From contig CM053158.1 of the NCBI GenBank assembly GCA_028571685.1, forward strand, positions 61,534,001-61,598,000: a DNA stretch of 64,000 nt. The letters run 5' to 3'. The translations under genes and the position numbers were made by a program. This DNA comes from Heterohyrax brucei (Eukaryota; Chordata; Mammalia; Hyracoidea; Procaviidae). The notes under the pieces were generated by a model. It worked only from the letters and a program-made list of their open reading frames with translations, searched no databases and had not been told where the DNA came from. Shown here piece by piece: positions 22,093 to 33,927 of the stretch; the first letter of the stretch is position 1; every line of letters begins with the position of its first letter.

Positions 22093-23099
22093 CTTAATGG
22101 ATCTCCTGTGTTTCAGACATACTCTTCATTACCTCTCTTATGTATTATCATTCCACTTTTTCCTTGATACCACATTCTGCAGCCTGGAATTGATCAAACA
22201 TGTAGTCAAGATGCATTGAGAATGACTGGCAATTGGGATGTGAAAGTTGGAAACAGAGAAGGATTTGTAGTTAGAAAATACAGCCTTGTGATAGAAATGA
22301 TGGCAGGGATTACATGATATAATATTGCAATACCAACAGTTTCTTCATTGCAAATATCATTTTTCAACAACATGAACAGCAGCTGGCTGTACATGTGGAC
22401 CTCTCCAGGTGGAATATACAGGAGTCAAATTCACTATATTTGTGGAAAGAGAAGATGGAAAAGCTCAATATCATCAGTTAGAACAAAGTTAAAAGCCAAG
22501 CTTGGAACAGAGGATTAATTGCTTGTATGCAAGTTCAAGTTGAAGTTACTGAAAAGTAGAACAAGTCCACAAGAGCTGACGCACAAACTTAAGTATATTC
22601 TACCTGAATTTACTAATCATCTGGAAATTGAATTGATACATTGAAAACCAATGACTGAAGGCCAGAGGAGTTGTGCAAGGATATCATACATGAAGAAAGC
22701 AAGAGGTCTTTAAAAACACAGGAAGAAAGAAAAGACCAAAATGGCTTTCACAGGCAACTACTGTGAGACTTGCTACTGAACACAGAGTAGCTAAAGCAAA
22801 AGGAAAAAATGATGAAGTAAAAGAGCTGAACAAAAGATTTCAAATGGCAGCTTGAAAAGACAAAGTATTATAATAAAATGTGCAAAGACTTGACGACAGA
22901 AAATGTAAAGGGAAAAGCACATGCAGCATTTCTTAAACTGAAACAACTAAAGAAAAAATTCAAGCCTTGAGTTGCAATATTGAACGATTCAATGAGGAAA
23001 ATATCAAATGATGCACGAAGTGTTAAAAAGGAGAAGAAGGAATACACAGAGTCACCGTACCAAAAACAACTGATTGATATTGAGCCATTTCAGGAGGTA

Positions 23100-23235
23100 A
23101 AAAAACAAAAAAACTCCACTGCCATCAAGTGAATGCTGAGTCATAGCAACCTGATAGCACAGAGTAGAACTGCCCCGTAGAGCAGCTGACTGATCTGAAC
23201 TGCTGACCCTTTGGTTAGCAGTCATAGTAGGGTTT
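23100..23235 (-). mobile_element. AfroSINE inserted in RTE, 15-bp target duplication
   Basis: Reverse copy bounded by perfect CCATTTCAGGAGGTA repeats (23,085-23,099 and 23,236-23,250). Internal deletions shorten it to 136 bp. Confidence 0.95.
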
Positions 23236-23558
23236 CCATTTCAGGAGGTAGCATATGACAATTGATGGTATTGAAGGAAGAGATTCAACCTACACTGTAA
23301 GCATTGGGAAAAATATATGGCTCCAGGAATTGATAGAATACCAAACGAGTTGTTTCAACAAATGGATGCAACACTGGAAGTGCTCACCTATCTATGTCAA
23401 GAAATTTGGAAGATAGCTACTTGGCCAACTTACTGGAAGCAACCCATATTTGCACCCATTCCAAAGAAAGGTGAACCAATGGACTATATAAATTATCAAA
23501 TAGTATCATTAATATCACAGTCAAGTATAATTTCACTGAAGATCATTCAAAAGTGGTT

Positions 23559-24270
23559 ACACATCGGTGAGTGGCATCTCATCGGTGAGTGGCATCTGGT
23601 GTCTTACAAGCTGCCAAGCTGCCATCCGAGGACACAGCAAATGGTCCCAACTCAGCAGGAACAGATGCTCACCAAGGACCAAAATGACATGCGGTAAAGA
23701 CAACCTAGAACACAGAGAGACCCACAAGAGTGGGTGCCTACATCGACTTGGGACCGGAAGAACTGGATAGTGCCCAGCCACCACCAGTGATAGCCACGAT
23801 GGAGCTTACTAAGTTGAGTCTCACCGGCAACACAAGAATAAAAAGGGGTGCATCCTCAGATCTCCACTAAAAGACCTCAATTGATGGTCCAGTGGTTTTG
23901 GGGTTCCCCTGAGAGCATGGCCCCCGGCCCTGATGCTGCCCTTCCCCATAAATCATAACAAAGGTCCATTCTTTGGACAGGAATGGATTGGACTTGGCAA
24001 TGCAGAGTGACCATATATTGGATGCACTTTATGGTTCTATACATCTACAGGATATCATCCTGCTGACCTCTGGCTGGAGGAAGGAGAGTGGGTGGAGAGG
24101 AGAGGAAAAGAGGCTGTTGGGAGGATGAGACATGTATGGAGCAGAGAGGAGTAGTGTGCTGTCACCAGACAGGGAGAGCAGTGGAAGCTGCATATAGGTG
24201 GGCATGTAAATTTATACGGGAATGTACATTTTCACTCAGTCATATTAAATAAAAATTAAAATTAAAAAAA
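23559..24270 (+). mobile_element. 5'-truncated L1 3' end in RTE
   Basis: About 710 bp homologous to the 3' UTR of the L1 at 48.4-49.1 kb, ending in an A-rich tail. Target duplication AAAAGTGGTT (23,549-23,558 and 24,271-24,280) is perfect. Near the 5' junction the text is duplicated: an 18-bp 'CATCGGTGAGTGGCATCT' unit occurs twice and 'AAGCTGCC' twice, each single in the full-length L1. Confidence 0.93.
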
Positions 24271-24670
24271 AAAAGTGGTTGCAGCAGGAAACTGCCAGAA
24301 TTTCAAGCCAGACTGAAAAAGAAAAAGGGGCAAAGGATAACATTACTGAAATCACATGGGTCCTGGCTGAAAGCAGAGCGTACTAGAAAGATGTTTACCT
24401 ATGTTTTATTGCCTATGTAAAGGCCTTCAACTGCATGGACTGTAACAAGTTATGGATAACATTGCAAAGAATGGAAACTCCAGAACACTTAATTGTGCCC
24501 ATGAAGAACCTGCACTTAGAACAAGAGGCAGTCATCAGAAAATAACAAGGAGACACTGCATGATTTAAAAAGAGGAAGGGTGTGTGTCAGGGTTGTATCC
24601 TTTCACTATACTTACTCAATCTGTATACTGAGTGAATAATTTGAGAAGCTGGACTATGTGAAAAAGAACA

Positions 24671-25187
24671 TGTCTTAGTTAGAGCTGCTGTAACAGAAAT
24701 ACCACAGAGTGGATGCCTTTAACAGAGGAAGGTTTAGTCTTACATAGTCTGGTAGGCTGCAAGTCCATATTTAGAGTATCCACTCCTGGGGAAGGCTTTC
24801 CCCTGTCGGCTCTGGAGGAAAGTCCGGTATTGCGTCAGTCTTTGTCCAGGGACCATCTTGGTGCAGGAACCTCAGGTGTGAAGGACGCGCTCTTCTCCCC
24901 GTGCTGTTTCCTGGATGGTTGAGGTTCCCTTTCTCTGCCAGCTTCTCTGTCCTTTTATCTCTCCTAGAATGAAAGGATTAAGGGTGGGGCAAGCCATACT
25001 CCAGGGAAACTCCCTTTACAGTGAAGCAGAAAGGAAATCCTATGAAGGGATTTACAGCCCCACCCTAATCCTGTAACATAAAGCTTAGGAAAACCACAAA
25101 GTGGAGGACAATCACAAGACACTGGGAATCATGGCCCAGCCACATGGCTACACATATTTTGGGGGGGACACAATTTGATCCATGACA
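24671..25187 (-). mobile_element. MaLR-like solo LTR in RTE, perfect 5-bp duplication
   Basis: Starts TGTCTTAGTTAG and ends GATCCATGACA, flanked by GAACA on both sides (24,666-24,670 and 25,188-25,192). 517 bp, inverted relative to the RTE. The surrounding RTE frame resumes directly after it. Confidence 0.93.
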
Positions 25188-25439
25188 GAACACAACTTCA
25201 AGATTGGAGGAAGATTCATTAATAACTTGCAACATGCAGATGGCACAACCTCACCTGCTGAAAGTGCAGAGGACCTGAAGCACTTATTGATGAAGGTCAA
25301 AGACTATGCAGCCTTCACTGTAGCTTACACCGCAACACAAAGAAAAAATATCCTTACAGTTGGACATATAAGCAACATTACGATAAATGGAAAAAGATTC
25401 AAGTTGTCAAGGATTTCATTTTACTTGGATTTATAACCA

Positions 25440-25603
25440 AAAAGCAAACCAAACCCACTGCCTTCAGTTGATTCTAACTCATAGTAACCCTATAGGTCAG
25501 CATACAACTGCTCCATAGAGCTTCCAAGGAGCACCTGGTAGATCTGAACTGCCAACTTTTGGTTAGCAAATGTAGCAGCTTATCCACTATGCCGCAACAG
25601 TAG
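25440..25603 (-). mobile_element. AfroSINE inserted in RTE
   Basis: Reverse copy from 'aaaccaaacccactgcc' to 'ccactatgccgcaac'. The usual GGGTTTCC end is lost. Confidence 0.88.
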
Positions 25604-26148
25604 TCAAGAAATCAAATGACACATTATATTGGGCAAATCTTCTACAAAGACTTCTTTAAAATGTTAAAAAGCAAAGGTGTCACTTGAAGGTCTAAAGTGC
25701 ACCTGACCAAAACCACGGTGTTTTCAATTACCTCATACACACATGAAAACACTAAAATGAATAAGAATGTCACACTTTTGAATTATTGTGTCAGCAAAGA
25801 ACATTGAATATACAGTGGACTGTCAGAAGAACAAACAGATCTGTCTCAGACAAAGTACAGCCACAATGCTCATTAGAAGTTGAGGATAGCAACACTTTGT
25901 CTCACATACTTTGAACACATTATCAGGAGGGTCCAGTCCCTGGAGAAATACATCATACTTTGTAGAGTAGAAGGTCAGTAAAAAAGAATAAAACCCTCAG
26001 CAAGATGAATGACACAGTGGCTGCAACAGTGGGCTCAAGCATCACAAGAATTATGAGAATAGACCAAGACCAGGCAGTGTTTTGTTTTGTCACACATGGG
26101 GTCACTATGAGCTGGAACCAACTCAATGACATCTGACAACAACAACAT

Positions 26149-27565
26149 ATGGAATGCTGGTTCGGAATATATACAGGCTCCTGGAACCCTTTCCCCCAAC
26201 CTGCAAGATATTGTCACCTAACTGACATTGTATTTGTGTCTTTAAAAGACCATTCCATACTCCTGTCAAACCAACTGTTTCAGGATGATGGAGATCATGG
26301 TAAGACCAGTGAATCCCACAAGCATAGGCTGATTGTCACCCTTTATTTTCAGTTAAGAGAGTTCCTTCACCCAGGCAAAGCTGTGGGGGGGAAGTGGGCC
26401 AATGTAATCAACCTGCCATGAAGTTGCTACTTGATGGTGCCAAACTGGGGACTATATTGGTCTCACTGCTGGCAGATAGGATACACTTCTTGGCACCCAA
26501 CACGCAGCTGTTGATCTAGCTAATTTCTTTTTCTCTGTACCTATTTTGAAGGATCATGAAAAGTAGTTTGCCTCCAGCTGGCAAGGCCAATAATATACCT
26601 TCACCGTCTTACCTTGATGATATGTCAGCTCTACAGCCCTGTATTGTATTTTAGTCTACAGGGAACTTGGTTGTCTTTGCCTTCCAGAAGAGATCACACT
26701 GGTCCATTACACTGAAGACGTTATGCTTTTTAGACCTCGTAATGAAGACATATCAATGACTCTGGACTTAATGGTAAAATATTTGCCTGCTAGATGGTGG
26801 AAAGTTAATCCAACAAAAATTCAGGCACTTAACCACCTCAGTGAAATTTCTAGGGGACAAGCGGTATGGAGCATGCCAAGAGATCTCTTCTAAAACAAAG
26901 GACAAGTTCTTGTATCTAGTCCTTCCAACAATAAAAAGAGGCACAACACCTGCTCTGCCTCTGGATTTTGAAGGCAACATATCTCTCATCTGAGTGTGCT
27001 ACTCTGGCCTATTTATCAAGTGACTCAAAAGTCTGCTGATTTAAAGTGTAATTCAAAACAAAAGAAGGCTCTGTAACAGGTTCAGGCCACCATGCAAGCC
27101 ACTCTGCCACTTGGGCCAAGTAATCTGGCTGATTTGATGTTACTTGAAGGGTCAGTGGCAGATAGGGATGCTATTTGGAGTCTTTTACAGGCCCTCATGG
27201 TGAATCACAACTCAGACCTCAGGAATTTGGCAAAGCCCTGCCATCTGCAGCAGCTAACTGTTCTTTTGAGAAACAGCTTTTGGCTTGTTACTAGGCCTCA
27301 GTAGAGACTAAACACTTAACCACAGGATGTTAAGCTATGTCACATGGCCCGAGAGGCAGAGTGGTTTGTGTGGCAGCATGAACCTTTTGCAAAGCCTTCT
27401 GATGTTCTGGGCCCCAGTAAAAACTGGTAGCTTTTTCAGTCATTTGATAAATAGGCCAGAGAAGTACAATCAACTAAAGGATATGTTGCCTTTAAAACCC
27501 AAAGAGGCCCACCAGGCATGGTGCCTCCTTTTTGACTGTAGGAGGGGGCAGATTTAATAACTTAT
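26149..27565 (+). pseudogene. ERVL-type pol remnant, plus strand
   Basis: Begins immediately after the RTE tail. Plus-strand frames, broken by stops and shifts, show retroviral reverse-transcriptase-like text at about 26,690-26,890 and connection/RNase H-like text at about 27,075-27,310 (peptide with 'VADRDAIWSL'). The first 250 bp are homologous, in inverted orientation, to 36,114-36,425. No LTR is attached. It is a defective fossil without coding capacity. ERVL is the best family match on the pol text; the assignment is by recognition, not search. Confidence 0.75.
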
Positions 27566-29685
27566 CCTTCACCCTAGAAAGAACACGTTGACATTCCCCA
27601 CACCACTGGGGCCCTTAGGAATTTCACTGTAAAAGGTGCCTTAATTTTTGTTGGGTTAATTTTCCACACTCTAGAATGCAAATAATTTACAGTCATTGAT
27701 ATTTCTTCCTTACTATATCTAATTAGTACAGTGTCATTAATGTGATGGACCCAGTGTGACATCTTCTGGAAGGGAAAGGTGATCCAGATCCTTGTGTACT
27801 AAATTATGATACAGGGCTGGAGAGTTGATATATCCGTGAGGTAAGACAGTGTAAATGTATTCCTAGCCTTACCAGCTGAAGACAAATCATTTCTAATAGT
27901 CTTTAGAAATAAGAATTTAGAAAAATGCATTGACCAGTTGGTAGCTGTACACCAGGTCCTATAGGGTTAACCTGAGTCAGAATCAACTCAAAAGCAATGG
28001 GTTTATTTGCGTTTTTTCTTTTTCTTTTTTAAAATAGAGAATAGGATTTCCAGCACACATTTTTGGGAGACATGATTCAACACATAATACCATCTTTTCA
28101 CTCCTAAGGACTAAGTAGCCAATGCCACAAATCCATGCAAATCAGTCTATTCTGATTAATAGTTTGACTTTGTTGTCCTTTATGGTGACCACACACTTTT
28201 TCTTTGGAGATTAAGTCAACCACTTGACACCTACCACCTTGTATCCAATCATCCTCATTGTCTTAATTCAGTTAGAGCAGTTCCCAATGTAAAATCTGAC
28301 CTACACAGAAAGTCAATCACAGCAGTCTTCAAAGACATTGGAATTCCCTTCACACATCTATTCTTCTCATTTGTGGTAAAAAATATGCCCTCTCAGGGCT
28401 TCCTGTGTGGGTCTGTGAGTTAACATGATGAATCTACTGTAACATTCCAATTTCCATAAGACTTTGGATGCCTTTTTCCACAGTATATAATGAAGGCAGT
28501 TCTGCCATTTCAGTGTTATTTAGTGTAGGCTACTCTTGGGTCCACATTTCAGTCAACCAATCAAATAAGCTATGAGATCTTTTTTTAACATCTTGAGCTG
28601 AAACACTGAATGAAGGATCTCTGCTTAACAGGTATGTATCAATGTACTCAGTCTGAGCTAACTTTATATTCCTTGCACTATTGTTCTACACTCTTAATAG
28701 ACATTCCCACACATATTCTCTAGATTTGTATCTGTATGTGTTAGAAAAATCAAGCAATTATTTTGGTGTGTAGGGTACCTCCTCCCAGGTTACATGTTGT
28801 ACTTCACCTCACAGAACACATGGAGTCTTTAGTTATAGGTCTAGAAGCAAAAATGGGTGGTGGGGGTAGGTCCTGGGAATCTTCAGCACAGTCCTGTACG
28901 GCATCTGCCTCAGACAATGCTGCAGGCAACTGCCCAGGCACTGCCTCAGACAATACCTCAGACAAGGACTCATTAGATACAGATGGATTAATCTCATCAG
29001 ACTGGGGTGGTAGGAATGGTTTCATTGAGAAAGGTGGTTTACAAGACAAAACTGCAGTAATCTTTTCAAATAGAGAGAGGGCTAGTTCTGCTGGCTGGAG
29101 TGATTCAACAAAATTTAGGGGCTCAGTTTTCCCAGAATCCTGATTATCTGTTCATATGTCCCTATCCAAGTTTCAGGATCCCATTTCTTCTCAATCAATG
29201 CCCTTACTTTAACTTCACATATCATTCAAGTTTTGGAATTCGACTGCTGGTATAATTCATTCACTCTTAGTATAAGACTATGAGTTTGACTTTCAGCAAT
29301 ATCAGGTCTGTTACTACAGGAAATAAGGCTCTCTTTCAACATGTAAGTGGAAACTTTCAGACCTTTTATGCAGCACTTGAGCTCTACTTTTCTAGCAAAA
29401 GGAGGAACAACAAACCAGCTTCATTATATCCCTCAGTTAAAAGGGATAAAAATATTGAAAGGTATCAAGTGCCTAATCACCCAGAACTTTTTCTTTCACA
29501 TATATTTGATCCAATAGTGATAATTTTTAATGTATTTCTCTTGCCACATAAAACCATGTATTAATAGCACTCTCTCTACTGTTGGAAATAAAGTCATCAG
29601 TGCCTTTAAGTTTAGCCAGACTTGCACCAGTTCAGAAAACTCACCCTTAATATTTTGTTCCTCTAGAACCGGTCTCGATACCAAA
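27566..29685 (-). pseudogene. ERVL-type gag-pol remnant, minus strand
   Basis: Reads right to left from the LTR at 29,686. A primer-binding-like start (TTTGGTATCGAGACC, just inside the LTR at about 29,671-29,685) comes first. Then gag-like text at about 28,080-29,150 is homologous to 34.8-35.6 kb, and a reverse-transcriptase-like scrap lies at 27,574-27,762. The part between gag and mid-pol is missing, with an AfroSINE at 27,944 near the gap. At about 27,565 it abuts a pol remnant pointing the other way. All frames are broken. Confidence 0.75.
27944..28013 (+). mobile_element. AfroSINE tail fragment
   Basis: 'aggtcctatagggttaacc' to 'aaaagcaatgggtttattt'; only the 3' third remains, inside the minus-strand ERVL. 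Confidence 0.7.
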
Positions 29686-30205
29686 TGTCTTAGTCTGGTT
29701 TCTCTAGAGGAGCAAAGCCAGTGAACCATATTTAGATATAGGGTCAGTATAAGTCAGAAATGACTTGATGGCATTGGGTCTGATTTTTTTTTTTTTAATA
29801 GAGAGAAATTTACTTCAAGGAAGTGGTTGGCATATTTTCGAGAAAATGTCTCACACAATGGTGGAGGATGGCAAGTCCCAAATCTGTAGGTCAAACAGAA
29901 GGTTGAAGCTCTGCTGGTTGCAGGGGCGAACAACTCCTAAATCTGCAGGTCAGGTAGCAGACTAGAGACTTCTGCAGGCTTACTTCCCAAGAAGGCAACA
30001 AGAAGAGTAAGATGTGCAGAAAACAGAAAGCTTTGCCAGAATGTCTATTAATATACTAGAAGGAGGCCACACCCTGAAGGAAACTTCCCTTTCAGCTCAT
30101 TGGCTACTCACATCAGACCACAAAATAGAATTTTATTACATAGTGTCTGTCAAACCACTGAAAATCATAGCCTAGTGAAGTTGACATATAACATTAACCA
30201 TCACA
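29686..30205 (-). mobile_element. ERVL-type (MLT2-like) 5' LTR
   Basis: Homologous to 20,243-20,742. On the minus strand it starts TGTGATGGTTAATG and ends GACTAAGACA, followed directly by the primer-binding-like TTTGGT sequence, so this is the 5' LTR of the minus-strand remnant. An AfroSINE tail is embedded near its left end. Confidence 0.85.
29740..29802 (+). mobile_element. AfroSINE tail fragment in the LTR
   Basis: 'gggtcagtataagtcag' then 'gatggcattgggtctg' and a T-run. A heavily truncated copy. Confidence 0.7.
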
Positions 30206-30214
30206 GTGCCTTAT

Positions 30215-30420
30215 GTGTTCCCCTGGGTACTTAGACACCACTTTGTGCTTCTCAATCAGAGCTCTCATTGCCTGCAATTAAATTGTCCAATTTGCTGTCT
30301 TTGTATCATCTTAAGCCCAGTGGAGACGTTGATAGGTCACCGCCTTATTCACTCTTTATCCCCATCATTCAAGAACATGCCAGGCACTTTCAATAAACAG
30401 TTGTGGAGTGAGTGAAATAA
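30215..30420 (+). mobile_element. L2 LINE 3' end
   Basis: 'ccaggcactttcaataaaca' preceding 'gagtgagtgaaataaatg' is characteristic of the L2 3' terminus. Old and mutated. Confidence 0.65.
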
Positions 30421-30879
30421 ATGTGAAAAATTGTTAGAAAATTAGTTAATATGGTATTTTACAGAGATACTTACCTTTATAAGCAATGTATATGTGCATA
30501 CTATACTATATTTTTATGTTTGTTGTTACCTTTTACATTTCCTTGAAGGTGATATAGGCAAGCCATTTTTGGCACCTGTAACAAACACTTGCTTGACAGA
30601 ACTTGAGAGTCTGGACGTTTAGAGTATACCTGTCTCTGATGGTGACTTCAAAATCAAAAGAGGCAAAAGTAGTTGTCTACTGTCTTTAAACAAAATATCT
30701 CCTTCAAAACACTCTCTCTGAATCTAAAAGTCAACATAATTTTGAGGGATAATGATTACAGAATGATTTATAATGTATATCATATAATCTACTTATGTAA
30801 AATTTATAAATCTGTAACTATGTGTGTATGTATATGCTATGTGTAAAATAATAATGCTCATCAAAACATCACAATGTTT
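30421..30879. other. Intergenic DNA, no recognisable feature
   Basis: AT-rich sequence between the L2 and the next L1 insertion. Confidence 0.5.
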
Positions 30880-31392
30880 GAGACCGGAAGAACTAGATGG
30901 TGCCCAGCCACCACTAGTGGTAGCCACGATGGAGCTCACTAGGTTGAGACTCACTGGCGGCACAAGAATAAAAAGGGGTGCATCCTGAGACCTCCACTAA
31001 AAGACCTCAACTGATGGTCCATCAGTTTCAGGGTACCCCTGAGAGCATGGCCCTGGCCCTGATGCTGCCCTTGCCCATAAATTATAACGAAGTTCCACTC
31101 TTGGGCACGAATGGATTGGACTTGATGATGCAGAGTGACCATATATTAGATGCACTTTATGGTTCTATACATCTATAGGATATCATTCTGCTGACCTCTG
31201 GCTGGCGGAAGGAGAGTGGTAGAGAGGGGAAAGGAGGCTGTTGGGAGGATGAGCCATGTATGGAGCAGAGAGGAGTAGTGTGCTGTCACCGGATAGGGAG
31301 AGCAATGGAAGCTGCATATAGGTGGGCATGTAAATTCATACGGGAATGTACATTTTCACTCAGTTATATTAAAAAAAAGAGAAAAGAAAAAA
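30880..31392 (+). mobile_element. 5'-truncated L1 3' end, 12-bp target duplication
   Basis: Starts 'gagaccggaagaactagatg' (the equivalent of about 48,618 in the full-length copy) and ends in an A-rich tail. ATCACAATGTTT flanks it at 30,868-30,879 and 31,393-31,404. Confidence 0.95.
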
Positions 31393-31560
31393 ATCACAAT
31401 GTTTACCACAAGGCTGTTATTGCAAGTAAATTTTACTCTCTTCTTTGTATTTTTCTTCCTAATTTTTACAATGAATTGCTATTATTTTTACAAAACCAAT
31501 ATAGTTATTTTTATAGAAAATGTTTTTCCTCCCAAATTACCCCTTTTTAGCCTTATTTAT

Positions 31561-32016
31561 TGTCCTAGTCACCGGGCACTGCTCCAACAGAAAATACCAC
31601 GAGTGGAAGGCTTCGTGTAGAGAAGCTTTATTGAGACAGTCCGGTAAGCTGCAAATCTATTTACAAATGGTAAGTCCATTCAGTGAGAGAATTTATCACA
31701 GTCCAGTAGGCTGAGTCCAAATCCAGTGAGAGTACCTCAGCGCAGGAACCTCGGGTCCAAAGGACGTGCTCAGCTCTCGGTGCTTCTCTCTCGGTGGTAC
31801 GAGGTTCCCAACTTCCTCAGCTCACTTCTCTCCCTTATATTCCACAAGCTTGTAGCTTGGGTCCTGCCTCACTAACACAACTGCAAACCATTCTCCATCA
31901 TCAATATCACAGAGGCAGGATTCACAACACATGAGAGGAATGGCACCATATTAGAACTCCAAATCAAGTCAAATCAACTCATACATTTTTGGGGGGACAC
32001 AATTCAATCCATGACA
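31561..32016 (-). mobile_element. MaLR-like solo LTR
   Basis: TGTCCTAGTCACC to CAATCCATGACA. Flanks TTTAT and ATTAT suggest a worn 5-bp duplication. Confidence 0.85.
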
Positions 32017-32509
32017 ATTATATTTAACTTTCAATGTGATTTTTATGCTTTTCTTTTTCAATATCTTCCTGGAAATATTTTTTAAAAATGCCCAACATAC
32101 TATCATGACTTCTCACTGCTGTAGTCAATTTTATGAGTGCATTTCTTGTTTGGGATACCTGCCATGAAAGTAAACAAGGTTTTATCAAATGAAAAGTAAT
32201 GGTATTGTCTGTCTTTCTCCTAATCTTAGTAAATGTATTCATCATTTCCACCTGATGTTCTACCTATCACTTAAGAGACATTGAATCACTTGGTATAAAT
32301 CTGTTTCCATCATCAGTCTCTAATTTCCTTTGAACATAATGGTGCTCACCAAACACTTGTTAAACTAAAACAGAAGCTAGCATTATCCCAGTAGGTCCTA
32401 TATAAGGAAAGCAGAAAAGAAAAGCAAGCTAAGGAAGGAAGGAGAGAGGATGGAAATAAGGATGCTAAATTCTAAGACTCAGGGGTAAGGTCAGGCGGGA
32501 GATCAGCAT
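32017..32509. other. Intergenic DNA, no recognisable feature
   Basis: AT-rich unique text with a purine-rich stretch at 32,410-32,455. Confidence 0.5.
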
Positions 32510-33246
32510 TGTGATCATTAAGGAAGTATGTCAGCCTGGCTGGGGCATGATTCTCAGTGGTTTTGCAATTATGATGATTTTTGGGCAGTTGTGTGATGTT
32601 GACATCAGTTTCATGATGATATGTGACATAATGTCATCACCTTCAAGATGGGATCTGCTGTGAGTAGCCAGTTAGTAGAAAGGGAGTTTCACTGGGATTG
32701 TGCCCTGCACTTAATGAAGGTGGAGTCTCTGGCAAAGCTTTCAGGCTTTTGCTTGCTCTAGATCTCATAACTAGCTCCTGTTCATCTGACCTCTGGCTTT
32801 GGGGATTTAAACTAGCAACTGTAATCTTGCCTGCTGATATTAAGATTCACTGGTCTTTGTAGCCTGTGAGCCCTGCTATCTGACATGCTGATCTTAGGTC
32901 TGTGAACCCTTGGCAGCTATGTGAGCCAGAAGAAGCCTCCAGCCTGCCCCATGGAATTGGGATGTTCCAGCTTGTGCAATTGTGTAATCTATTTCCTTGA
33001 TATAAATCTCCTTTACAGAAACCCTGGTGGTATTGTGGTTAAGTGCTACATCTGCTAACCAACAGATAGGCAGTTCAAATCCACCAGGCACCCCTTAGAA
33101 AGCCTAAGGGACAGTTCTACTCTGTCCTAAAGGGTCCCTATGAGTTGGAATCAACTCAGTGCTAATGGGTTTGAGTTTTGGTTTCAGGATACAGTTATTT
33201 ATACTCTTTACTGGTATCATGTATTTAGAGAACCCATCCTAAGACA
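32510..33246 (+). mobile_element. 5' LTR of a fossil ERVL provirus
   Basis: Begins TGTGATCATTAAGG and ends CCTAAGACA. About 565 bp once the AfroSINE is removed. The opening is repeated at 37,150 as the 3' LTR (TGTGATCATTAAGATACTAT). The next bases, TTTGGTGCTGACACTGG, look like a primer-binding site. Confidence 0.8.
33013..33186 (+). mobile_element. AfroSINE inside the 5' LTR
   Basis: Full forward copy, 'gaaaccctggtggtattgtg' to 'ctaatgggtttgagttttgg'. Confidence 0.92.
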
Positions 33247-33303
33247 TTTGGTGCTGACACTGGTTCTAAACAAGCAAAATTATAAAGATGAGTTTTCTAA
33301 TTT

Positions 33304-33812
33304 GATTCTTAGTCATTTAGGGCTGCTACAACAGATATACAACAGGTACATGGCTTTAACAAACAAAAATTTATTCTGTCACCATCTAGCAGGCTACAAG
33401 ACCAAATTCAAGGCTCCAGCTCCAGAGGAAAGCTTTCTCTTTGTTTAGCTCTGGAGGAAGATCCTTTTGGTCAATCTTCCCTTAGTCAAGCAGCTTCTCA
33501 GCACAGGAATCCCAGGTTCAAAGGATATACTATTCTTCTGGCTCTTGTCTTTTGTGGCATGAAGTCCTCACATCTCTCTGCTAATTTCTCTTTTTTATCT
33601 CAGCAGACATTGGTTTAACATACAATCTAATCTTGTAGACTGAGTCCTGTCTCATTAATATAACTATCACTACTTCCGTTGCACATAAGTAATATTTGCA
33701 ACACACAGGAAAATCACATCAGATGACAAAATAACAGTCACACAATACCGGGAATCATGATATAGTCAAATTGATTCATATACATTGAGGGGATACAATT
33801 CAATCCATGACA
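33304..33812 (-). mobile_element. MaLR-like LTR nested in provirus
   Basis: Starts at worn 'gattcttagtcatttaggg' and ends 'caattcaatccatgaca'. Reverse to the host provirus. Confidence 0.85.
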
Positions 33813-33927
33813 GTTCTCGAGTCTGACTAGTCTTAAAGATGTTGCTGACTCTTCTTCCAGTAGTAAAGAGGGCATTGTTAGTCTATGGTAGGAGGTGGCA
33901 CCCAAATATGTAAAATATAACACCAAT

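Larger units (their letters stand above)
22200..26148 (+). mobile_element. RTE LINE, dead, opened by four insertions
   Basis: Pieces at about 22,200-23,099, 23,236-23,558, 24,271-24,670, 25,188-25,439 and 25,604-26,148 read in order as one RTE element: endonuclease C-terminus ('WTSPGGIYRSQIHYI'-like, about 22,390-22,440), then reverse transcriptase starting 'MAPGIDRIPNELF' at 23,317, 'KAFNCMDCNKLW' near 24,420 and the active-site segment near 25,212. There the usual Y-A-D-D core reads H-A-D-G, so the enzyme is inactive. Stops and frameshifts occur throughout. The 3' end (26,097-26,148) is 'ggggtcactatgagctgg' to 'ctgacaacaacaac', the same tail carried by the AfroSINEs. RTE (BovB-like) elements are the known mobilisers of afrotherian SINEs. 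Confidence 0.85.

Noticed and set aside
23317..23697. Reverse-transcriptase-like frame that could look like a gene
   Set aside because: It is part of the dead RTE; the frame runs into an inserted L1 3' end.
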